This document shows positions 1 to 5,986 of a stretch of DNA of 9,219 nucleotides, piece after piece. The notes under the pieces are model-generated. The model searched no databases. It was not told where the DNA came from and saw only the letters and a list, made by a program, of their open reading frames with translations. This DNA is from Hyphomicrobiales bacterium (lineage in GTDB: Bacteria > Pseudomonadota > Alphaproteobacteria > Rhizobiales > Beijerinckiaceae): positions 1 through 9,219 of the forward strand of contig JAQGKN010000368.1 in NCBI GenBank assembly GCA_028290085.1, written 5' to 3'. The position numbers were made by a program, and so were the translations under genes. The stretch's first letter is position 1. The number at the start of each line of letters is the position of its first letter.

Positions 1-132
1 GCCACCGATCTGGCACTGATCGAGGGTAGCGTGGACGTAGACCAGCTCATCAAGCCGACCGCCATCCTGCTGATCGCCGGCGCGCTTTATTTGATGGGGA
101 ACGGCCGGGCGCGCGCGCTGGAAGAAGAGTAG
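1..132 (+). CDS. C-terminal fragment of a membrane protein
   Basis: An open frame enters from the left edge and ends at TAG 130-132, giving 43 residues. The only recognisable element is one hydrophobic stretch, about residues 18-33, with core sequence PTAILLIAGALYLMG. It is followed by a short charged tail ending in ALEEE, which looks like a last transmembrane helix with a cytoplasmic end. Third codon positions are GC-rich, as expected for real coding sequence here. The family cannot be named from this piece. A transporter permease, for example of the TRAP or TTT type, is possible but is only a guess. It converges on the amidohydrolase at 229-1314. Confidence 0.6.
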   Translation, partial: ATDLALIEGSVDVDQLIKPTAILLIAGALYLMGNGRARALEEE

Positions 133-157
133 GACTCTAGGCGCGCATCGCATGATT

Positions 158-195
158 GGTTCGTGGAATCGCGAAACTGACAAATCCCACGAACC
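158..195. terminator. Inverted repeat between converging genes, possible bidirectional terminator
   Basis: A perfect 9-base inverted repeat, GGTTCGTGG at 158-166 and CCACGAACC at 187-195, encloses a 20-base loop. It lies in the 96-base gap between two genes that converge, where a terminator is expected. There is no clear T-run on either side and the loop is long, so it may instead be a protein-binding site. Confidence 0.3.
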
Positions 196-228
196 GCTGA
201 AGCACTGGACGTTTTCGATCAGCCCCGC

Positions 229-1314
229 TTATGAAAGTCGAGGTAGCAGACGCCTCGCGTTGTCTCGTTCTATGGCTTGAAGATCCGCATCGCTGAAACC
301 GAGATCGTGTAAACCCGCGGCAGTGTCCTTCGGGCTACGGAACGGATAGTCCGATCCGTAGAGGATCTGCGAGGCGGACACGAGCTTCAAGAGAGGCGCC
401 ATCGCCCACGGGTTGGCTGCGTTCGCCGTGTCGTAGAACAGTTTGCGCATCTCCGCGATGGGCCCATTTGGCAAGGCTTTCTTGCCCTCGGGCGATGCCG
501 CCTGCGCCAGAAGCCTGCCCGTGAGCGTTGGAGCCGTCCCGCCAGCATGCGAAAAGATAAACCTGATATCAGGAAACTGCGTAAGCGTTCCGCTGAACAG
601 CAGGCTCGTGATGGCGCGGGCCGTATCTGTCGCGAGTTCGATCGTATTCTCGCCGACACCGGGCACCAGATTTCGGCAGCAATCCGCCTTCACCGGGTGG
701 GTAAAAACGACCGCGCGCCGGCGGTTCAGTTCCTCCATGACAGGCCGCAGCAAGGGATCTCCGAGATACTTGCCGCCGAAACTCGTCATCATGCAGATGC
801 CATCCGCCTTCAGCGTGTCGAAGGAATAAGCAATCTCCTTCAGGCTTGCGTCGATATCTGGGATCGGCAGGCTGGCAAACAGGCCGAACTTGCCGGGATG
901 CCGTTGGACGAGGGCCGCTCCCCAATCGTTCGTCTCGCGCGCAATGCGACGAGCGTCCTCATCATTCCCGAACCAGACGCCGGGCTCGCTGATGGAGAGG
1001 ATCGAGGTTTCGATACCGGCCTCGTCCATGGTCGCGAGCGTTTTTTCCGGCGTCCATTCGACCAGTGGCCGCTGGTTGGTTTGACGCTTGACCAGTTCGG
1101 GAATGTAGGACGGCGGCGACAAGTGGTGATGAATGTCGATCATCCGTCGCGCGACGCCGGCAGATCCGGCGGGCCGCGCCTGCGACCAGGCTGCCCCACT
1201 CATCGCGGAGGCAGTCGCGAAAGCAGCGCCCGCCAGGAAATTGCGCCGCGTCCCGAGTTGGCCATCGTCCGGGCAGCAGACACAGCCCTTCATCCGATAG
1301 GTGTGATCCCTCAT
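229..1314 (-). CDS. Tat-exported amidohydrolase, ACMSD-like (amidohydrolase_2) family
   Basis: A metal-dependent TIM-barrel hydrolase or decarboxylase of 361 residues, of the family that includes aminocarboxymuconate-semialdehyde decarboxylase and related ring-acid decarboxylases; its substrate is unknown. Visible metal and active-site motifs are H62-x-H64 in MIDIHHHLSPP, H206 in VVFTHPVKADCC, H256 in FIFSHAGGTAP and D322 in LYGSDYPF. The N-terminus carries a Tat signal: GTRRNFLAGAAF at 21-32, then a hydrophobic stretch and a probable cleavage near AWSQA (46), so the enzyme should act in the periplasm. Just before the twin Arg is a cysteine cluster, C11-x-C13-C14. I chose the ATG at 1312-1314 because AGGGGAAG sits about 6 bases upstream; a GTG 45 bases further upstream (1359) is possible but less likely. 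It is divergent from the Bug/FAH operon, which may point to shared regulation. Family assignment is firm, the reaction is not. Confidence 0.9.
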   Translation of the reverse strand: MRDHTYRMKGCVCCPDDGQLGTRRNFLAGAAFATASAMSGAAWSQARPAGSAGVARRMIDIHHHLSPPSYIPELVKRQTNQRPLVEWTPEKTLATMDEAGIETSILSISEPGVWFGNDEDARRIARETNDWGAALVQRHPGKFGLFASLPIPDIDASLKEIAYSFDTLKADGICMMTSFGGKYLGDPLLRPVMEELNRRRAVVFTHPVKADCCRNLVPGVGENTIELATDTARAITSLLFSGTLTQFPDIRFIFSHAGGTAPTLTGRLLAQAASPEGKKALPNGPIAEMRKLFYDTANAANPWAMAPLLKLVSASQILYGSDYPFRSPKDTAAGLHDLGFSDADLQAIERDNARRLLPRLS

Positions 1315-1559
1315 TTGTTCTTCCCCTGCCGTGTTGTTTTTTGCCGGGCGCGATTGCACGCTCGTTCAGTTTGCGTATTCGGACCGCGGATCGTCGAGGC
1401 GCTGTCCGATTCACATGTTCTCGACCGGACGGCCACGCATCTTCGCCGTTTCTTTCTGATGCGTCTCGCGGAATCGGAAGGTCCGTGTGCCCAACCCGTT
1501 TCAGAGCGAACTCGCCACCGGCGAGAACACGGGCGCGACATTCGCGTCAATGAGTTTAG
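1315..1559. other. Gene-free stretch upstream of the amidohydrolase
   Basis: No convincing gene was found here on either strand. The open frames that cross it are rich in Arg, Ser and Cys, have no recognisable domain, and lack a good ribosome binding site. It is GC-rich, in contrast with the AT-rich block next to it, and is probably the 5' untranslated leader of the amidohydrolase or a decayed remnant. Confidence 0.4.
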
Positions 1560-1645
1560 GCGTATTTAATCGCAATTTGAGCGCCATATACTGAAATTGA
1601 ATACACCAACACTTTGATTAATATTAATCTTTACGCAGCTTTTAC
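1560..1645. promoter_or_regulatory. AT-rich divergent regulatory region with a 14-base palindrome
   Basis: This block is clearly AT-rich inside a GC-rich window and lies between divergently transcribed genes. It contains the perfect palindrome GATTAATATTAATC at 1616-1629 and a smaller inverted repeat, CAATTT at 1573-1578 with AAATTG at 1594-1599. Such a layout suits a shared promoter and operator for a dimeric regulator. No regulator gene is present in the window, and no convincing -35/-10 pair could be fixed by eye. Confidence 0.45.
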
Positions 1646-1827
1646 TCAGACATTCGTGGAATCGCGTTGACGAAGATCGAATCATTTCTTTCTCGGGGCG
1701 CTATCATCAAATCCGTATTCGGTGGCTTCGACGCCCCTCCCTGCAACGCCTGCGCTATTGCCAGACGCTCGCGATCAGCTAGTCTTCGCGACAGAGCCGA
1801 AAAGGCCGGTGAAAAAGGGAGGGGCCG

Positions 1828-2883
1828 ATGGGCGCCGCGTCGAAATGGGCATGCCGCATGGTTCTGTGCGGTGCGAGTCTCGCGACCACTCTCATCAGCC
1901 ACCCAGCCTCCGCGCAGGAAGACGTCAAAGCCTATTACGCCGGCAAGACCGTCCGTATGATCGTGGGCTCCGGCCCGGGCGGCGGCTATGACGTGTTCTC
2001 GCGCATGATTGCGCCCTACCTGTCCAAGGTACTCGGCACAACCGTCGTGGTGGAGAACCGCCCTGGCGCGGGAGGCTTGAGTTCCATGAACTTCCTCTAC
2101 ACCGCCCCGCCGGACGGGCTCACCCTCTCGCTCGCCAATGGTTCGGGCGCGGCATTTGCACAGCTCACCAACCAGTCCGGCGTGCGATATGACCTGACAA
2201 AATTCCACTATCTCGCGACCGTCGGCGCACCGCCGTCCGTCTGGCTCGTCGATCCGAATTCCCCGATCAAGACAATCGCGGAAGCGCTGGCAAGAAAGGA
2301 AAAATGGCGGTGGGCCGCTTCGGGCGTCAGCTCCGGACTCGCCATTGGGGCCGCTTTCACATGCGTCGCGCTGCATAAGGATTGTCAGGTCGTCGCCGGC
2401 TACAGTGGCAGCAACCAGGCGGCTCTTGCGCTGACTCGGGGCGAGATGGACGCCATGTTCCAGGCAGAATCCTCCGCCGGACATTTCGTGAAATCCGGAG
2501 AAGCGGTGGCGCTGGCAACGATGTCGCGCAAGCGTTCACGTCTTTTTCCAGATCACCCGACCATTTTCGAAGCAGCGGACCTCACGCCGGATCAGTCCTG
2601 GTATTTCGATTTTTACGACACGATCAGCAATCTCGGCCGCATCATGATCGTGCCGCCATCGACCCCGCCCGCGCGGGTCGCTTATCTTCAGGCCGCAATG
2701 AAGGAGACGCTGCACAATCCGCAGTTGATCGCGGATGGCGAACGCGCCGAGCGCTATGTCGATTATCTCGATCCTGAAAGCACCCTTGCAAATGCACGCA
2801 AGGTCATCAGCGAACCCACCGCCGACCAGAAGCGGCGCGTGCTGGACATCATCGCGGGGATTTCGGGCGAGGACGTAAAATGA
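1828..2883 (+). CDS. Bug/TctC-type tripartite tricarboxylate transporter substrate-binding protein
   Basis: A periplasmic receptor of 351 residues that would capture a small carboxylate-type ligand. The signal peptide runs to about residue 29 (hydrophobic MVLCGASLATTLI, cleavage after HPASA). Family hallmarks follow: TVRMIVGSGPGGGYDVFSR at 41-59 and VENRPGAGG at 75-83, the loops that contact the ligand carboxylate in Bug proteins. Then comes the usual two-lobe fold, including a GYSGSNQAALAL segment and a C-terminal helix-rich part. The ATG at 1828 has GGGAGGGG just upstream; Met11 is a weaker alternative. No TctA or TctB permease genes are nearby, so it is an orphan receptor, as is common for this family. 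Its stop overlaps the start of the FAH-family gene by 4 bases, so the ligand may be the substrate, or a precursor of the substrate, of that enzyme (inference). Confidence 0.92.
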   Translation: MGAASKWACRMVLCGASLATTLISHPASAQEDVKAYYAGKTVRMIVGSGPGGGYDVFSRMIAPYLSKVLGTTVVVENRPGAGGLSSMNFLYTAPPDGLTLSLANGSGAAFAQLTNQSGVRYDLTKFHYLATVGAPPSVWLVDPNSPIKTIAEALARKEKWRWAASGVSSGLAIGAAFTCVALHKDCQVVAGYSGSNQAALALTRGEMDAMFQAESSAGHFVKSGEAVALATMSRKRSRLFPDHPTIFEAADLTPDQSWYFDFYDTISNLGRIMIVPPSTPPARVAYLQAAMKETLHNPQLIADGERAERYVDYLDPESTLANARKVISEPTADQKRRVLDIIAGISGEDVK

Positions 2884-3731
2884 AAATCTGCCGCTTCAAT
2901 CAGGATCGCCTCGGCCTCGTCGAAGGCGACTCAATCCTCGACGTCACGCCGGCGCTCGACGCCATCCCCGCGCTACGCTGGCCTGCGCCGATGGGCGACC
3001 GGCTGATCTCGCACTGGGACGCTGTCACCGCCCGCATCGCCGAACTTCGCCACGCAGCGCCACGCCTGCCGCTCGCGGGCGCAACCCTGATGAGCCCGGT
3101 AGCCAATCCTTCAAAAATCATCGGCATCGCCCGCAACCGTCGCCGGCTTGCGGAAGAGACCATCGATCTTGGCGGGAGCGCGGTAAACGCGCGGCAGGAT
3201 GGCGATTGCATCCAGATGTTCATAAAGGCGACAAGCGCGCTTGTAGGTCCATCTGAGGGCGTCACGCTGCGTTTCCCGGAGCGGCGCACCGATCCGGAGG
3301 CGGAACTCACCGTCATCATCGGCAAGGCCGGCTCCGACGTGTCGGAGGCGCAGGCCATGGATCACATTTTTGGCTATTGCATCGGCCTCGACATGACGCT
3401 GCGGGGCAAGGAGAGCCCAAGCTCGCGCAAGTCGATCGACTCCTACGCCGTCCTCGGCCCGTGGATCGTCACGCGCGACGAAATGGCCGATCCCGACGAG
3501 CTCGACACCGAACTCGCCATTAACGACAAGCTGATCCAGCGCGCCAATACGCGAGACCTCGCCTTCAACATCCGTGAAATCGTCGATCATGCATCGGCCT
3601 TCTATAGGCTCCATCCAGGCGACGTGATCATGGTGGGAACGCCCGTCGGCTTCGAGCAGGTGCGCCCCGGCGATACAATGGCAGCAATGTTTCGGGGCAT
3701 CGGCCGGATGGATGTTGCCGTGCGCGGGTGA
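2880..3731 (+). CDS. Fumarylacetoacetate hydrolase (FAH) family protein
   Basis: A predicted cytosolic enzyme of 283 residues in the FAH superfamily, whose members hydrolyse, decarboxylate or isomerise beta-diketo and ring-cleavage acids with a divalent metal. An N-terminal region (1-75) precedes the catalytic beta-roll domain. Metal ligands are visible as E140 and E142 in RTDPEAELTVIIGK and D171 in GYCIGLDMTLRG. K184 in SRKSIDSYAVLGPWIV and the late PGDVIMVGTPVGF motif also match the family. The lid motif is unusual: where relatives have N-Y-x-D-H-x-x-E, this protein reads NRRRLAEE (86-93), placing Leu90 where the catalytic His is expected, while Glu93 is kept. The start overlaps the Bug gene stop (ATGA), with GAGGA about 7 bases upstream, so translation is probably coupled. 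The exact reaction is unknown. Confidence 0.9.
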   Translation: MKICRFNQDRLGLVEGDSILDVTPALDAIPALRWPAPMGDRLISHWDAVTARIAELRHAAPRLPLAGATLMSPVANPSKIIGIARNRRRLAEETIDLGGSAVNARQDGDCIQMFIKATSALVGPSEGVTLRFPERRTDPEAELTVIIGKAGSDVSEAQAMDHIFGYCIGLDMTLRGKESPSSRKSIDSYAVLGPWIVTRDEMADPDELDTELAINDKLIQRANTRDLAFNIREIVDHASAFYRLHPGDVIMVGTPVGFEQVRPGDTMAAMFRGIGRMDVAVRG

Positions 3732-3809
3732 GGCGGAGAGCCCGAGTTTCAAACGAGACCCCTGCCCCAAACTTTACACGCCCCGAGCCACAGGCTTATT
3801 GCACGGCTA

Positions 3810-4217
3810 TCACCTTGGAACGACAATTTGCTCCAGGCGCGCCCGATCTGCACCGAGAGACGTGGCCCCCGCAGGATATTTGTTCATCTTGAGAATATAG
3901 GCCACGACGTCGATGATCGTCTCATCGGGCAATATCCCGGGATTGTTTGGTGGCATGGTCTCCTTGATGACGGAAACACGCTCACTGAGTGGCTTGCCTT
4001 TCCAGCCCGCATTAAAAGACACGCCGACAAGCCCAGGCGCATCTCCTTTCCCTTCGAGATTACGCCCGTGGCACGTTGCGCATGCGGACCCATAGGAAGC
4101 CAGCCCGCGTTGCGCATCGGCTTCCGTAAAAACTCCACTGGCGACTGACACTTGCTGCGCAGTCGCAGATGACACGTAAAGACCGAGGGTGATGAATGTC
4201 AAAACGCATCTTTTCAT
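3810..4217 (-). CDS. Class I c-type cytochrome, periplasmic
   Basis: A small monohaem electron-carrier protein of 135 residues. A Sec signal peptide is clear (MKRCVLTFITLGLYVSSATA, cleavage near residue 20-21). The haem-binding motif is CATCH (C46, C49, H50) and the likely sixth ligand is Met88 in ETMPPNNPG. The segment after it, through VVAYILKMNKYPAGA, is typical of cytochromes c that accept electrons from periplasmic dehydrogenases. No such dehydrogenase is in the window. The start is ATG at 4217 with AGAGGAAA about 10 bases upstream. It begins 21 bases after the stop of the beta-sandwich gene, so the two are probably co-transcribed. The C-terminal end converges on the FAH gene across a 78-base gap in which I saw no clear terminator. 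Confidence 0.92.
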   Translation of the reverse strand: MKRCVLTFITLGLYVSSATAQQVSVASGVFTEADAQRGLASYGSACATCHGRNLEGKGDAPGLVGVSFNAGWKGKPLSERVSVIKETMPPNNPGILPDETIIDVVAYILKMNKYPAGATSLGADRARLEQIVVPR

Positions 4218-4238
4218 AAGAACAGATTTCCTCTTTTG

Positions 4239-5222
4239 TTAGCCGTCCCAGCGGGCATAGGGATTTTTTGCCGGCATCGCGTCCATTCGGATCATGAGGG
4301 CCTCATCACACTCGATGTCCAGAAGCTGGTCGCGGGCCTTGTATCCAGCCTTCCAGACAAAGAGTTTCTGGCTGCCCGAAGGGGTCATGAAACGAGCTGC
4401 ACCTGTCTCGTCAGTTGCTGCCCGCTGAAAGCCGAGACGCACCTGCGCATCCCAGATCGGGAGGTTCGTGCCCCTGTCCAAGATCGAAACTGAAATCGCG
4501 TGCACGCCTTGACCGATCGTAGCAAAAGTCAGCGTCGCATCAGAAGCGCTGTGCGGGAGTGTCAAATTCGCGACACCCGATGCAAGCACGTATTGATGAA
4601 CACCCTCCTGTGGCGGTGCCACAAGAGCCAGTTCCGTGCAGTAGAGGCCGATTGCATCCGGCCAGGTTTCCGTGCCGAGTTCAGCACTCGCCACCGTCAT
4701 TCCTTGCTTATCCGTCAGATCAATCGACAGTCCCTGCAGGCAACACTCCGCAGAGCATTTTGCACCAACTTTGATTGTGAAAGCCTCGCCGCACACGATG
4801 CTGGTGGGCTCGTCCCAGCAAACCAGACCGACCTTGTGATCGTTCGTACGGAACGAAAATTCCCATGCCGGTCCACGATGCTGAAGCCCTTCCAGGACTT
4901 GATCCGGCACGACCAATATCCAATTGAACTCGCCCTTCGATTGAGGTGCTTGCAGGCTGATGGAAACATGATCACGCCTATCGCGCGGCCCGTCCCGTGG
5001 ATCGAATGAATCGTCATCCGTGTCTGCCCGGATGATAGGCGGTAGGACACCCGAGGAGACGATCTCGTCTCCTTGCAGGACATTGAAAGATGCTCCTTCC
5101 AGATCGACTCCGGATGACGCCGAGATCGCGATGACGAGCAGCAGCATCGTCCCGTCTTTGCGACGGGCACTTTTTGAGCTGCCCCGGAAATATGCGCCCG
5201 AGGCATAGATGTGACAAGTCAT
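4239..5222 (-). CDS. Cys-rich two-domain beta-sandwich protein of unknown function
   Basis: A 327-residue protein that I do not recognise by name. Residues 1-110 form a beta-rich part with an acidic linker (RADTDDDSFDPRDGPRD, about 65-81). Residues about 125-235 look Ig-like and hold five cysteines: C135, C144, C156, C160 and C161, with KCSAECC at 155-161. Residues about 240-315 resemble a carboxypeptidase-regulatory-like domain, with the typical TDETGAARF and WKAGYKARDQ segments. The end is NPYARWDG. There is no signal peptide or membrane helix, so it appears cytosolic, although the gene 21 bases downstream encodes a periplasmic cytochrome. Start choice is uncertain: ATG at 5222 begins the protein-like sequence, but neither it nor the upstream ATG at 5300 has a clear ribosome binding site. 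The 26 extra residues from 5300 look non-coding (Trp-rich, poor pattern). Confidence 0.72.
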   Translation of the reverse strand: MTCHIYASGAYFRGSSKSARRKDGTMLLLVIAISASSGVDLEGASFNVLQGDEIVSSGVLPPIIRADTDDDSFDPRDGPRDRRDHVSISLQAPQSKGEFNWILVVPDQVLEGLQHRGPAWEFSFRTNDHKVGLVCWDEPTSIVCGEAFTIKVGAKCSAECCLQGLSIDLTDKQGMTVASAELGTETWPDAIGLYCTELALVAPPQEGVHQYVLASGVANLTLPHSASDATLTFATIGQGVHAISVSILDRGTNLPIWDAQVRLGFQRAATDETGAARFMTPSGSQKLFVWKAGYKARDQLLDIECDEALMIRMDAMPAKNPYARWDG

Positions 5223-5453
5223 CCACGGAAAAAGCTGATCAGACCAACATGATAATAGCCGGTGGGCGCCTTGCCAGATCCACGTCGTCTTTGCACCCAT
5301 AGGTGCTTCGATGTGTTTTTATGGACCCAAGGGCCCCCACATTCTGTGAACACCCAGCAAAGTGGCGAGGTGTTGCAGTGCACGCCGAGCTTTTGTCGTG
5401 AGAGGTTCTGAGTTCACCAAGGCGATTGGCAGGCCGAGCACTGATCGTCGTCA

Positions 5454-5511
5454 TCAAAGCTTCTCGAACGTCCAGTGAGCGACAACAATCGCGATGCAGG
5501 TTAAACTCGGC
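5454..5511 (-). pseudogene. Out-of-frame third helix of the small membrane protein
   Basis: Read one frame away from the upstream gene, this stretch encodes a hydrophobic helix (core LTCIAIVVAHW) followed by a short charged end and a TGA at 5454-5456. It has no start of its own and lies exactly where the preceding protein lacks its last helix. I read it as the detached 3' end of that gene, by mutation or sequencing error. Confidence 0.5.
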
Positions 5512-5794
5512 AAAGCAACAAGTCCGCGATTCGCTCGAGCATGTGCCGGAGTCGGACGCGGATGACGGTGCCGATTGCCAGATATGAAAAGATCGCGCTG
5601 AACAAAAAAATAAGAGCGCTGATCGCTCCCCATTCATCTGCATAGGTCGGTCCAGTCTGGCCTTCGAGTAGTTTCACCAGCTCGATCAATGTCGCGCAAA
5701 TCCCAATCATCGTGCCTGCACTTGGCAGGATGTGGCGGACAAGGTCCGAGGTCATGGATCGCTTGAACATGGAGGAGACATTATCCTCATTCAT
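5501..5794 (-). CDS. Small membrane protein, probably truncated by a frameshift
   Basis: A 97-residue protein with two hydrophobic helices, about residues 23-43 (around GTMIGICATLIELVKLL) and 57-75 (around ISALIFLFSAIFSYLAIG). They are separated by a short loop with TYADEW and followed by a basic segment ending RHMLERIAD. ATG at 5794 has GGAGGAGC 5 bases upstream, so expression is plausible. It resembles a family of about 110-residue alphaproteobacterial membrane proteins with three helices (from memory, not searched). Here the frame stops soon after ERIAD, where a third helix would start. A shifted frame directly downstream, to a stop at 5454-5456, encodes LPSLTCIAIVVAHWTFEKL, which looks like that missing helix. 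One extra T in the T-run (complement of 5512-5514) would restore a 113-residue protein. Function unknown. Confidence 0.7.
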   Translation of the reverse strand: MNEDNVSSMFKRSMTSDLVRHILPSAGTMIGICATLIELVKLLEGQTGPTYADEWGAISALIFLFSAIFSYLAIGTVIRVRLRHMLERIADLLLCRV

Positions 5795-5831
5795 TGCGCG
5801 CTCCTCCGGACCAGTCTATGCGGGTAGATCT

Positions 5832-5867
5832 TCAAAACGTGTGGTGGTCTTTTCCTCCATGTTTTGA
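5832..5867. promoter_or_regulatory. 10-base inverted repeat upstream of the small membrane protein gene
   Basis: TCAAAACGTG (5832-5841) and CATGTTTTGA (5858-5867) form an inverted repeat with one mismatch (a G-T pair in + strand RNA) and a 16-base spacer. It lies in the 192-base gap between the amidohydrolase stop and the small membrane protein start, about 38 bases before the latter. It could be an operator or a weak terminator for the amidohydrolase transcript; no T-run follows on the - strand. Confidence 0.3.
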
Positions 5868-5986
5868 CTTACTTTCCTTTTTCACGAGGCAATTTTTATC
5901 TGTCGCAAGTTGCAGGCAGCATCCGATCGGAACCTCGCGAACCACGAAACCCGTCTCAAGCCGCCACACTTCACGCGACGCCCGCT

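Noticed and set aside
547..1569. Long open frame (+, 340 codons) opposite the ACMSD-like amidohydrolase
   Set aside because: It is antisense to a clear enzyme with all metal ligands, shows no domain pattern, and is explained by GC-rich third positions.
1642..2484. Long open frame (-, 280 codons) opposite the Bug receptor
   Set aside because: It mirrors a clear receptor gene, has Cys/Arg/His-rich random-looking composition and no recognisable motif.
3111..3770. Open frame (-, 219 codons) opposite the FAH-family gene
   Set aside because: It is antisense to a clear FAH enzyme and has no supporting motif or ribosome binding site.
5239..5643. Open frame (-, 134 codons) overlapping the small membrane protein and the gap behind it
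   Set aside because: Its sequence has no consistent helix or domain pattern, and the overlapping membrane-protein frame is clearly the real one.
5936..5948. Degenerate inverted copy of the 14-base repeat found at 160 and 1653
   Set aside because: It needs a gap and a mismatch, so it is within chance expectation.
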